A stretch of DNA of 20,182 nucleotides from Pelagophyceae sp. CCMP2097 (GCA_026770575.1 MU657170.1:181839-202020), one strand, 5' to 3'. Counted from the first letter of the stretch, positions 9,101 to 19,088 are shown. Program-made: numbers and translations. Notes: a model not told the origin generated them from the sequence alone.

Positions 9101-12100
9101 GAAGCCGGCGTCGCGAGACCATTCAAAACATGGCCTCTTGAGAGCGCGATGATGGCCGGGATGGCGGCGGCTGAAACGGTCCTTTCCTTGACTGCATCCC
9201 CCCTTGAGAAATTAAACAACGATAAAGCGCACGCTTCCCGAATCTCCGCCGCCGCGTGCCCGCTTAGAACAACGACCGCGTCGACGCCGCCCTGCGCCAA
9301 GACCTGCTCGTGGTGCGACTCATCAACGAGGAGGTGTGTTAAAGCGGAGAGGCCTTGCCTTAAAGTGGATAAGTCGCACGCTTCCCTTAACAAGGTAACT
9401 AAAGCGGGTACGCAGCCCTCGGCCACGATGGCGCGCCGTCCTGCGCCGTGCTGCGAGAGTAGAGCGAGGGCTGACGCGCAAAGTTGTGTCGTCGCGACGT
9501 CGCGCGGGCAGCGCAGACCTAAAGGCTTTGTTTCTCAAGGCCGCGAGGAGAGCCCCCGGTTCGACAGTCCCAAGAGCCTCCTCCGGGCCCTTCGCTCGTC
9601 GGAACGCCTCTTCGAGCCCCCGGCTCGACCACGACGGGGCAAAGGCATTTCCAGGATTCGAGGAGCCTCGCCTGCGGCCTTGCAGGGGGGCCAACAGGAT
9701 GGTTTCCCCACGGCCCGTGCGAGGGGCAAGTCAGGGCCCGCACGAGGAGCCTTGCGAAGGACCTTGCGAGGGGCCGTCCAGAAGGGGTCTGATTGCCCAG
9801 AGGCCTCTCCGGGGCCCGTGCAACCGCGCAACCGAGGGCCTTGCTCTCTAACCCCGGTGCAAGGGCCCGTACGAGGGGAGCGCATGAGAGGCCTGCCCTC
9901 CGACGGCACGAGGGGCCGAGTCTAGAGAGGGGCCGTCCCGTACTCTGGTTTTCCGTTGAAACGCGGCCGCTCGCAAATGTTGCACAGCGCGGTCACCCCC
10001 CCCTCGTGCACCAGCCGGGGCAGATTCGCCTTTTCCATGGTCAAACGGATCGTGGCCGAGGCGATGTAGTGGAGCGTGATCGTGTCGACCTAACGGGTTA
10101 CCTTTCGGGGTGCTCTCGGGGTTTCTAAGCCTTTCCAATGGTGATTGGAGAGCACTTGCTGCGCCTCTCGCATTCCAAAACGCACGTCCGACGACAGCGA
10201 GTACAGGACCTGCACCGCGCCCTTGGCGACCATGTCGGTGCGGCACGCTTTTGTGCTTGCAAGCGAGTGGAGGACGATTGCGCAAACCTACACGTTCGCG
10301 GGGGTACGTGACGAATTTTCACACGTTCCAAGGGCCTTACGGCCTTACACAGGATCCGGACCGTCTTCGAGATCCGGACCGTCTTCGAGAAAGGCCCCCT
10401 TCGCCTCTCCCGCCCTCGTCCGCCTTTGCCGGACCCGCCGCTGCGACGGTTTTCAAAGGAGCGGGTTTCCCGGGCGCGGGCGTGCGTACGCGCCGCGTGC
10501 GCGCCTCTGCGCCGCGCGCGAGCGTGCCCAGGACCTGGACGACGCCCTCCTCCACCGTGCGCGGGCGCATGAGCTTGATGTCGCAGATATTACCTGTTTT
10601 TCCATCGGGTTTGCTCTCGGTTGGACTCTACGTCTTTACTCTACGTTTACTCTACGACCATCGAGTGCCACCGTGCTCGCTCTCGAACAAACCGTCGTCC
10701 CTCACGGCCGCGGGGACCTTGTTCCCCGAGGCCGCTCCGATTTCACTGTCGTTGCGGCGACGTCATTGCAGAAAAAGTCATTGCAGAAAAAGTCATTGCA
10801 GAAACAGGTGCGAGGACAGTAGGACGACGCTGCTTCGAACAGAGCGCTGCTGCGCAGACGTGCTTCACCGCGGCGACGGTGGACGTGGACAGCGAGACGA
10901 AGGCTTTGACGACGCGTTCCATGTACATGTATTGTTTCTCGACACACCTAGTAATGGCTCTCTCGTCCATGACTTTAGGAGATAGTACAACGAGGGGGGT
11001 GCCAAAAGGGTGTTGCCTCAAGGCACGCAAAAGCTCGAGCTTCCCCTTTTGGCCCTCTGTCCCCTTTCATCTCAAAAACACCCATTTTTTCGCAGCCGAG
11101 CCCCAAAAGCATGCCGCAGCGGAACCCGCCAGACAACGCACGTGAGGTTGAACAGCCCGCGGGAGCACAACTCGGACAGTTCCTCGTGTTGGTTCATCAG
11201 CGACACTAAAGCGATGACGATGCCGTCTTCGACGAGCTTGCCCTCGATGCCGTTGACAACGGTTAAATTCACTAAAGCTAAACCACAATCGCGCGCCACG
11301 CCTGAGTCCCGCGCGGCTGCGCCGAGCTCCGAGATTACGGGGACGGCAGAGTGCTTCACCTACGAGAGCGTGAGCCAAGAAGCCCGGGGGGCAGCTTACG
11401 CGACGGGGTGTAGAAAGGTCTCTCGAGTGACCCTCTTTGGCATCGTCTCAAAAAGTCGAGGCCGTCTCCGGGCCTTTGCACATGTCTCCGTTCCCCGGCC
11501 TTGGGACCCGCCAACCCCGACGCGGCCCCTTTACGACGCGGGGTGACGTGGACGCCGTCTCTGGGGCCGCATTCGCAACCTTGGAAAGCCCCCGAAAGGG
11601 ACCTTTGAAAGGGACCCTCGAGGGACCGAAAATGGCCCCTCTCCGGGATTTTCGACAGTCGTTGAGGGACCGCGACAGCCGTCGAGGGACCGCAAGAGGG
11701 CCCGTCTCCGGACTCTCGAGGGACCGCATTCGGGTTCTTTCCGGGACGTCGAACGGGCCGCATTCGGGCACGTCTCTTGACCCTCTCCGAGACCGCCTCC
11801 GGAGACGGGACCGTCGATAAACCTTCAAGGGACTAACGGGCCCAGTCTGTCTCCAGTCCTTTCTCCCTTGTCTCAGGACCTCGTCTGAACCAACCCCAAA
11901 TCAGTCTCGAGCCCCGTGAGGAAACCGACACACACCCGACCCCAAACCGGCGCCTTCCTACAAAGGCAGCGGGGAGCAAACCTCTGCCAACGGGGGGACC
12001 ATGCAGAGGGGCTGTCTCTGGGGCCGCTTCCGGAGCAGTCTCCAGGCCCGTCGACGGCCCGTCTCAGGGCCCGTCTCAGGGCCCGTCTCAGGGCCCGTCT

Positions 12101-14099
12101 CAGGGCCCGTCTCTGGGCCCGTCTCTGGGCCCGTCTCCGGGTCCGTCTCCGGGCCCGTCTCCGGGCCCGTCTCCGGACCGCATCAGACCGTCTCCGGGCC
12201 CGTCTCCGGGCCCGCTTCCGGGACCGTCGATAAGAGCCTTATGCGGCTCGTCTCCGGACTGCAGAGTCCGTCTTCGGAACTCTCCAAAGGGGACCGTACT
12301 TGTCAACCCTCAATGGGACCGCCTCAGGGACCGCCTCTGGGCCCGCCCCGTGGGACCGTCTCCGGACTGCCTGCCCGCGCCGGTGACGCCGCACCGCCTC
12401 TTCTGTGCCCCCGACTCGACGTTCTCTCGAGGCGGGCCTTGGACCTCGCTCTGTGGACGGAGTTGACCGAATTCCGCTTTTGCCAAAGTTTGCGCCGCTT
12501 TCGAACGAGTTGGGCGCACAGAATCGCGTGTTGCGCCATGTTCCGCAGCGCTGCCGCGCAGGCGCGGCGGACGTCTGCGGAATCGTCTTTCGAGAGAGCG
12601 ATGGTCGCGGGCACGGCGCCCTCGTCGGCGAGGCGCTGGGCGTTTTCCGCACGTTCGGACCATTTTGCCTAAGGGGAATACAATGAGGCAATAGTGGACA
12701 GTCAAGGCTGCCACGAGTCTGCCTCCGCGCGGCCTCGAATGCTCGCGAAATCCCAGTCGAGAACAAGCGTCTCGACTCCGCAATCCCCGTCGATACGGGG
12801 TCCCCGACGCGGCGATTTTCACTATCGAGTGCGCGCAGTGCAGCTTCGCCTCGTGCTCACTCCGCCGCTGCGCCTCGCTCTGCGAGAGTCCGGCCGTCGG
12901 CGGCGGCGACGTCGCGGCGGCAGCGAGGACGTCCGAGTCGCCGTCGGCGGCAGCGGCGCCGCCCAAGAGCGACGTAGACGACGACACCACCTTGCCGCGA
13001 GCGCGCCGCTTGACGCGGTCGTCCTCCCACTGGTCCATGTCGTCGAACGTCATTTGGCGCGACCTAGGAGATGCCTCTAGGATGTTCCTGCCGACAACGT
13101 ATAAGATGTCGGCCACGCACTGATAGATGATGCCCGTCTCGTACTCCCCCCGCGTGGAGAACAAATCGCCCTTGTAAATGGCCTTGAACGGGTTATTGTC
13201 CGTTTCGATGGATACATCTGAAGCTTCAAACGCCGACCTCCCCGAGTGCGGCTTGACCCGCGGCGCCGAATGTCTCGGGTTCGAAGCCGTCGAGGAAGGC
13301 CGCTGCTTCTGCACGACCGTCCGCGAGTCGACGGGCGGTAATTGATCGACCGAGTCGGGGAGGTCGTAGTCCTTTTGGACCGGGCCCGTGTTGAAAAGAA
13401 GACGATCTTTTTGCAGGTCTAGCATGATCTTCGTCGGGGGTGATCGCGGCACGGAGAAGAACTTTTTGTGGATGTTCTTCCGCGTCTTTGTCACCTAAAG
13501 CACGTCTCTAGACCGGGGTATTCAATCAAACCCTCACCCTCACCGGATAGAGGCCCGGAGAGACTCACCTCGGTCGACTGCATCGACTCTTTCTGAAACG
13601 CCAGCAGAGAAACGGTAGACGAGGCGCCCTGCAAATTCCTCGACGCTGTCCGTCCGGCGTTGGCGTCGGCGGTGCCCGGCTGCATTGCCAGGGACCGGTC
13701 CGAGTTTGCGCGTTGCAAAGTCTTCGCCGGCTTTGATAAACCCTTTGGCCTTTGCGATTTCGACATCGACTGGGAGATCATCTCATCCGTCTCCTCGGCC
13801 GTCTTGGCCATGAGGTCAGGGACGTCGACGCCAGTCAACTTGGCCAGCCTACGTTTGCTGTGTGCGCACGGACGGCGCGCAAAGGCGTCGCAATTGCGCC
13901 CCTCCCACGGGCCCACGCATCACCACGCATCACCACGCTCCCCTCCCGCGCGCGCGCAGGCGCTCCCTCCCGCGCGGCCTCCTCCGCGCCGTTGGACGCA
14001 CCGGTCTCTCATTTCGTCGAGCGCCGGGTTGCCACTCTCCGAGCGGATCCTGCATCCCAACTTGCGCTTCTCCCAGCCCCAGAGCTCGCCGAGGTTCAT
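6157..14099 (-). CDS. Giant armadillo-repeat protein, 13 exons, 1598 residues
   Basis: Exons 5' to 3' on minus: 14099-14002, 13848-13569, 13494-12823, 12668-12507, 11359-11142, 10947-10841, 10593-10490, 10287-10186, 10089-9963, 9518-8628, 8515-8352, 8115-6796, 6708-6157. Lengths total 4797 nt and every junction keeps phase while the armadillo pattern reads on (for example HCAHSI/AKWSERAEN, AALC/NICDIKL, MVRA/VSHFTKKVC). The start is ATG at 14099 (MNLGELWGWEKRKL). Residues 1 to about 330 are non-repeat, Ser/Lys/Asp-rich, and probably largely disordered. From about 335 to about 1510 come many helical repeats of roughly 42 residues, with motifs such as GAVPATIALS, RRACAAALRNM, GLVPLLIRLAKHS and LARDDASAALIADGAVSHVI. 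The C-terminus is Pro- and Asp-rich (PPPPEPPEMDSD, DDDD). Armadillo solenoids bind other proteins; the partner cannot be told from sequence. No signal peptide or membrane segment seen. Splice donors include GTGCGT three times, acceptors are TAG in 10 of 12. The exon 12 frame reads past its real donor (6795) to a stop at 6727, so a naive ORF would end the protein too early. Confidence 0.85.
9530..9925. repeat. Degenerate GC-rich repeat filling armadillo-gene intron 9
   Basis: Words such as CGAGGAGAGCCCCCGG, GAGCCCCCGGCTCGAC, CGAGGGGCCGTCC and GGGCCCGT recur in the 444-nt intron between exons 9 and 10. Same style as the other long introns. Confidence 0.6.
10353..10388. repeat. 18-bp tandem duplication in armadillo-gene intron 7
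   Basis: GATCCGGACCGTCTTCGA occurs twice head to tail, exactly. Confidence 0.9.
10762..10806. repeat. 15-bp tandem triplication in armadillo-gene intron 6
   Basis: GTCATTGCAGAAAAA occurs three times in tandem, the last ending in GAAACA. It lies within intron 6, close to the 5' splice site side. Confidence 0.9.
11400..12370. repeat. Degenerate GAGGGACCG / GTCTCCGGGCCC repeat in armadillo-gene intron 4
   Basis: Most of the 1147-nt intron (12506-11360) is made of words such as GAAAGGGACC, GTCGAGGGACCGC and GTCTCCGGGCCC. Open frames across it are low-complexity shadows of the repeat. Confidence 0.7.
12061..12180. repeat. 12-bp minisatellite, ten units
   Basis: Ten head-to-tail units: GTCTCAGGGCCC four times, GTCTCTGGGCCC twice, then GTCTCCGGGTCC, GTCTCCGGGCCC twice and GTCTCCGGACCG. 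The ordered base changes show stepwise local amplification. It sits inside armadillo-gene intron 4. Confidence 0.95.
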
Positions 14100-14385
14100 C
14101 GCGCCACGCGGCCGCGAAGCGCCGAAACGCGATTCGAGGGCCTCAAGCACCGCCCCAGGCGCGGCTCCAAAGGAAAGGCGTTGCGGAAAATAAAAGAAAA
14201 CGCTCGCCGATCTTGGGATGGGCCCCGCCGGGCCCGTCGCGACGTCGCGGTCGTTTCTTGGCCCGTCGAGCACACAGGAGCCCGCCGTGACCCCCTCAGG
14301 GTCGGTCCTCTTGGAGAAACGACGGTTACGGGCACCGGAATCCTTATCGGCGGGTGACCGCCAGTATGCTTGCGTTGAGCCGCGC
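14100..14385. other. Intergenic region, promoter side of the armadillo gene
   Basis: 286 bp between the armadillo ATG and the stop of the next gene upstream. It must hold the end of the MYND-RING-Sel1 transcript and the promoter of the armadillo gene, both on minus. No TATA box or other motif stands out; one A-rich patch (AAAATAAAAGAAAA) lies near 14188. Confidence 0.5.
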
Positions 14386-15379
14386 CTAGCGCTCGACCTG
14401 CGCCACAGCGCCGGCGTGCCCCTTGGCCGCGGCGCGCTGGTTGAGGCGCAGCGCCTCGCCGACGTCGCGCGGAACACCGAGGCCGTTTGCGTAGCACGTG
14501 CCGAGGTAGTAGAGCGCTTGCGCGTGGCCCTGCGCCGCGGCGAGGCGGAACCACTTGACGGCTTCGTCGTACGACAGCGCCACGCCTTCGCCGCCGCAGA
14601 ACTTGGCGCCGAGGTTGCATTGCGCTTCAGGGAATCCTTGGTCGGCCGCGCGCCGATACCAGATTGCGGCTATATTGGAGTCCATTTTGACGCCGGTGCC
14701 GCAATCGTAGCACATCCCCAACGAACACTGAGCTAATGCGTGCCCTTGCGCCGCCGCTAGCTGGTAAAGCTGAAACGCCCGCTGCGGGCTCTTCGCCAGA
14801 CCCAATAGGCCCAAACGGTGCGCGCCTCCGAGATGCACCTGCCCGTCGGCGTTGCCCTTGTCTGCGTGCATCTGCATCCGGCGCACCACCTCGGCTTCCG
14901 AATAGGGGAGTGGCGTCCGGCAGTGCGGGCAGCGCTTGTCGTACTGGACGCACTTGGCGGAGCAGTCCGTGCAGATGCTCTTGCAGCAGCACGAGTGGAA
15001 ACATTGTTTGTCACATTCGACTGGAAGCGGGTCCAGGCAGATGGCGCAAATGCCGCGCCAGTCCGACGCGCCGTCGTTCAGCGCGGTGGCCTTAACCACA
15101 GCCGTCGTTTGCGTCCGACAAGCCGGTAAGCGCGCCTTGGAACCAGCTGCCGGCACGACGTCCTCGACGATGGGCGGCTCCACCTTTTTTGCCGGCATGA
15201 GCGAGTCGAGGAGCCGGTCCTGGAAGTCGGCGGTCATCTGCCTGCACTGCGCCGTGCCCGCCCTCGTTCCAGTCTACGAGCTGGCACTTTTTCGAGCAGT
15301 AGTGGCGCGACTTGCACCTGGTGCAGTGCTTGCCGCCCGGCGCGTCGCAGACGCAGCACGGCGGAGCGGCGTCTGCCAT
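14386..15379 (-). CDS. MYND finger + RING-like finger + four Sel1 repeats, with one frameshift
   Basis: The ATG at 15379 opens MADAAPPCCVCDAPGG, a MYND zinc finger (CCVC, HCTRC, YCSKKC, then GGH). At 15246-15256 the frame breaks: after the His codon the next in-family residues (A-Q-C-R-Q-M) lie in another frame, as if two bases were lost, which removes the last zinc-binding Cys from the first frame. The second frame runs intact to TAG at 14386: FQDRLLDSLMP, a linker, a RING-like cluster (CAICLDPLP, CCCKSICTDC, KRCPHCRTPLP) and four Sel1 units, such as AQCSLGMCYDCGTGVK with AIWYRRAADQG and AQCNLGAKFCGGEGVA with AVKWFRLAAAQG. RING-like fingers often act in ubiquitin transfer and Sel1 solenoids bind partner proteins; substrate unknown. 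I recall this architecture as a large family in Aureococcus. No introns are needed. The frameshift may be a sequencing error or a real break. Confidence 0.8.
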
Positions 15380-15906
15380 GGTGATTTTGGAGTGCGATTT
15401 TGGAGTGCCCTCAAAGCCGGCCGTTTTCTGCCTCCGAGTCTGCGAAAGAGTAAAAAAAAAGGGTCGAGGACCGCCGAGTCTTGGCGACGAGGCCCGGCGA
15501 CGCGCGCGGCGGGCCGCGCGCTCGGCAATGCGCCGCTCCGCCGGGCAAGGCAGACGGCGTCGAGGTCGCGCGAGTTCAAACGAGTGGACGTGCGTCGCCG
15601 GTCCATGCGGAACCGAGGCCTTCGGTGACCGTGCCGCCGACCTTTCCAGACCGCCGCCGGTCGACCACGGGCCGGACGTCGGGCGCGGCTGGCGTCGAAC
15701 GTCGGTTAGATTAGATTCGCAGGGCGAGCGGCGAGCGCCGTCACCGAAAAGAGGGGCAGGCCAAGGCGGCGCGGGCCGCGACGTGGCACCGCCGCGCCGA
15801 GCGCCGCGTGCGCAAGGCGGTGACCATGGCCGGCGCAAGCGCGCCCGGGTGCGGGCCGTGCGCCGCGTTGCTTGAAACGCCGCGCGCCTTCAAACGCCGC
15901 CGGCCG
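15380..15906. other. Intergenic region between transporter and MYND-RING-Sel1 gene
   Basis: About 530 bp, very GC-rich. Open frames occur on both strands but are Arg/Pro-rich without any family signature, and the minus frame is merely the MYND frame read upstream of its ATG. The promoter of the MYND-RING-Sel1 gene should be here (minus). An A-run lies near 15452. Confidence 0.5.
15383..15408. repeat. 13-bp tandem duplication just upstream of the MYND-RING-Sel1 start
   Basis: GATTTTGGAGTGC occurs twice in exact tandem, 4 to 29 nt upstream of the ATG on the minus strand, so it would lie in the 5' UTR or core promoter. Confidence 0.85.
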
Positions 15907-18495
15907 CTAGACGTCACCTTTGCCGATTCCGGTGCGGCTGCCCTCGTCGAACGTTTCCTCCTCGTCGTCGTCGTCGCTTTCCTCGGCGAGCAGTGCGCCG
16001 GAGGCGCCGTAGGTTGGGGACCGTGCTTCGCCTTCTCTATAGGTACGCCTCTTCTGCCCCGAAACTCGCCTTCGGAGACTGCCGCACGTTTCGTTCGGGT
16101 GCGACTTTGCGTGCGAGTACAGGGCCATGCCGGAGAGCGAGACGGCGAGGCCGACGTACTCCAGAGCCGTGACTTCGGAATCGGCGAAGACTGCCGCCGA
16201 GATAACTATGATCCCAAGGTTGCGCAACAATCCAAGAATGCGCAGCGTCAGCGCCTAAGCGACCCGTCGCTTCGAAGAGACGGTTCGAAAAGGCAGACTC
16301 ACGGAGGTGGCTCGGACGACCATGCTCGTGGAGAAGTTGACCGCGACGCCTCCGAAAGACGCGATCAAGAACAGCGAAGGGTGCGCAGCTACTGTCGAGC
16401 ACGCTGCGGAGACGTCCTCCGTCGCCAGCGAGACCAAAGCCAGGCAGACCATGGCCGCCTACAACGTCCCCTCTTTCCGACCCTTTCCGACCCGTTTCCG
16501 ATTAAAGTCCCCCCCGCTCACCGGCCCGACGGCGACGATGCCCTCGACGGACTCGAACTTGCTGTCGCCGAGGAGGAGCTGCATGTTCACCTACGTTTCC
16601 TGCAAGGTGGGCATACATCCTTTCCCAGAGTCGTAAACGCACGAGCTTGAGGGCCTCGAAGGCTTCGGAGACGAACATGAGTCCGACGCCGAAACTATTG
16701 ACGTACGGCCTCGGTGCCGAGGCAGAGGCCCCCCACGCCTCTCGAAACGCACCCGGACATGTGTACCTCGCCATGGGCGGAGAGGCCGGTGCCAAAGGAG
16801 ATGATGACAATCGCGGCGACGAGTAAAGCGCGCGGCCTTTCTAGCCGCGTCGCGAAGAGCAATAAAAGAAGGATCACGGGCGAGAAGGCCTTGAGCATCT
16901 GCACAAAAGCTACGGAGTTATAGAGGTAGGCCGCGTTGCCCGTCGCCTGGAGGGGTCGGTCGCGTGGGCGGAGTCGTCTGGCTTGTGCGTTCCATCGTCC
17001 AGGAGCTTAGACAGGTTCGGGTTTGCCCGAAACCCGCGGGTCGGATTTGCCGGGTTTGCGCGTTTTGGCCGACCCGCCGACCCGCGGGTTAAGTCGTGGC
17101 CCAAACCCGAACCCGACCCGAGAAGACGGGCTTGGATGTTTGACAAACCCGCGACCCGAGGGTGCGGCACAAATTGAAAAGCTCTCAGAGGGGCCCCTGC
17201 AAGGCCTCTTTGGCGGCTACTTGCAAGGCCTCTGCAGGGTCACTTGCAAGGCCTCTTTGAAGGGCCCTATCAAGCCCCCACGCAGGGTTCCTTGCCAGAG
17301 ACACATGTTTACAGGGTCCCTTCACCGTTCCTCGCACGGGATGCCATATGGTTTGATAGAGGGTCCGTCCGAGCGTACGAGGGACCGTCCAGGGGACGTC
17401 GCAGAGGGGCCGCACTCGAGGGGCCGGCAGGCGAGTGACCATCCAAGGGGCCGTCGAGGGGCCGCCAATCACAGCGACTGTCACAGAGGGCTCGTCGAGG
17501 GACCCTCAAAGGAACTGTCCAAAGGAATTGTCCAATGGACCGCCCAAGCGACCGTCCCAGGGACCGATCGAGCCTCTCGAGGGGTCGTCTCGAGGCGCCG
17601 TTTCGAATGACCGTCTCCAGGGTTCATTTCGAGGCACCGTCTCGAGGCGTCGTTTCGAAAGGGCCGTCTCTCGAGGGTCGTTTAAAGGCACCATCTTGAA
17701 TGGGCGTCTCCAGGCACCATCTCGCCGTTTCGAGTATGTTGAAAGGGACTGTCTCGAGGGGTCGTCGAAAAGGGCCGTCGAAAGGGGCCGTCTCGAGAAG
17801 CCGGAGATAGGAGCAACGACAGATTCGGATTTGCCCAAAACCCTTGGGTTTGCCGGGTTTGCGCGTTTTGGCTGACCCGTCGACCCGCGGGTTTGGCCGT
17901 GGCCCCAACCCGAACCCGACCCGAGAAGACGGGTTTGGTCGTTTGACAAACCCGCGACCCGAGGGTTCGGCACAAATTGAAAACCCGACCCGACCCGAAT
18001 ACACCGTTTAAGCTCCTGCCATCGTCTGGCTTGCGTGATCCATCGTCTGGTTTGTATCTGTTGGACGCGGGCCGTTACCAAGGTACCGGCCAGTGCCAGC
18101 CCGATGGGCATGACGCGGCGGACGTAAAACGCCGGCGTCATCGTCTTCAACTTCTCCGAAGACGCCGAGCCCAGGAGGATCAGGACCGCAGAGACCTGAG
18201 AGCGAAAGTGACGAGGCAAAGGGCGCTCGCGACGTACGATTGTACTCGTCGTGATGCCGCAGAACCTATCGACGCCGTCCGAACCCACCCTCTGGCGACC
18301 GAGGGCGGGGTGCGCTTCGCTCCCCCCCCCGCTCTCAAGCTGCTTAAGATGCACGGGTGGGACGCACGACAGCGCTGCGCCGTATGGAAATCGGACGGTA
18401 GTCAGGATAAATTTATTCACAAATATCGTGAACGGCCCCGCGAAGAGGTAAAACGCCACCGAGACGAACTTCTCGAAGCGGCAGGTGCGCGCCGC
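15907..18495 (-). CDS. TPT/EamA-type sugar-phosphate or nucleotide-sugar transporter, eight exons (5' end open)
   Basis: Exons 5' to 3' on minus: 18495-18368, 18265-18238, 18195-18079, 16946-16753, 16694-16643, 16590-16522, 16458-16303, 16254-15907; 1092 nt, 363 residues, all in phase, ending at TAG 15907. Family blocks in order: FVNKFILTTVRFPYG, TPAFYVRRVMPIGLALAGTL, GNAAYLYNSVAFVQMLKAFSP, IVIISFGTGLSAHGEVHMSG, EAFEALKLVNMQLLL, TSALTLRILGLLRNLGIIV, LEYVGLAVSLSGMALYSHAK. The GNAAYL-Y-SVAF-QMLKAF-P block is typical of the plant TPT/KVAG group, so roughly ten membrane helices in a Golgi, ER or plastid membrane are expected; the substrate cannot be called. The tail is acidic (EESDDDDEEETFDEG). 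Exon 2 is only 28 nt and the next intron only 42 nt, whereas intron 3 (1132 nt) is full of repeats. Donors are GTGCGT three times. The first exon appears to start after an AG at 18496; no ATG is in frame upstream, so a short N-terminal exon is missing from this model. Confidence 0.85.
17011..17983. repeat. Block flanked by ~165-bp direct repeats in transporter intron 3
   Basis: Copies 17011-17180 and 17819-17983 are closely similar along their length, sharing GGGTTTGCGCGTTTTGG, AACCCGAACCCGACCCGAG, TTTGACAAACCCGCGACCC and GGCACAAATTGAAAA. Both are rich in CCCGA/GGGTT words. Between them are about 640 bp of degenerate repeat: CTTGCAAGGCCTC several times near 17196-17260, then GAGGGACCGTC and GTTTCGAGGC/GTCTCGAGG words. 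Outside, related words (CGTCTGGCTTG, TCCATCGTC) occur on both sides. The layout recalls a solo or non-autonomous LTR-like element, but no coding region, primer-binding site or polypurine tract is evident. Confidence 0.7.
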
Positions 18496-18978
18496 CTGCG
18501 CCGTAAAGCGTATCACACCGTCTCGAATGCACACCCAGTCAAAGGTAGACCCAATCCCAAAAGGCACACCGCATCTGCGCTTCGCCGGCCTCTGCGCTCC
18601 ACAGCGCCGCGGGCGTCTTCGCGGCCTCTTTGCGGGGTGCCCTCGTTTGCGGCCGGACGCGGTGTTGGGCCTCTTGCGCAAGGGCGGCCGCACATCCCTG
18701 ATGCTTCGCCGCCGCCGCCGCCACGTCGTGCATCCAGGCGCACCAACGCGACCGCCGAAGCAACCGCACGTCGGCGCGTCGGCGCAGACGATAGTGCGAA
18801 GCAGGCGGGCCAACGCCGACGCACCAACGCGACCTGCTGCCACCCTTGGTGCCCAATCTAGTCCCAAAGCTCTGCTTGTCCGTTCAAATCACGGGCCGTT
18901 CGGCGATTCAAGACTGGCTGCCAGTGGCGGCCCTGAGGCTGGCAGTGGGACCTGGGTTGCCCCTCGCGACACACTTAC
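18496..18978. other. Upstream region of the transporter gene
   Basis: The first exon and promoter of the transporter are expected here on minus, but no exon can be joined with confidence. The stretch is open in several frames (Arg/Ala-rich). A 14-bp word GCACCAACGCGACC recurs near 18738 and 18819, part of a local GC-rich duplication. Confidence 0.4.
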
Positions 18979-19088
18979 AGGGCCCCGCAGGGGCCGGCAC
19001 CTATTACTATCTAAGGATTTCTGAGTTGAACTTACCGGCTCGTTCGCGCATAGGGCCCCGCAGGGGCCGGCACCTATTACTATCTAAG
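18979..19088. repeat. 37-bp direct repeat, period 73
   Basis: Two exact 37-bp copies, 18979-19015 and 19052-19088, start AGGGCCCCGCAGGGGCCGG and end TATTACTATCTAAG. Each contains the inverted pair GGCCCC/GGGGCC. On the minus strand each unit has a splice-acceptor-like TAATAG before GTGCCGG, and GTAAGT donor-like words follow both copies. Confidence 0.95.

Noticed and set aside
8642..9925. 427-codon open frame on +
   Set aside because: Antisense shadow of armadillo exon 10 and intron 9.
12000..12672. 223-codon open frame on +
   Set aside because: Its repeated SGPV peptide is just the 12-bp minisatellite read in frame; the rest is antisense to armadillo exon 4.
15808..16650. 280-codon open frame on +
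   Set aside because: Antisense to transporter exons 6 to 8, which fit the family and keep phase.
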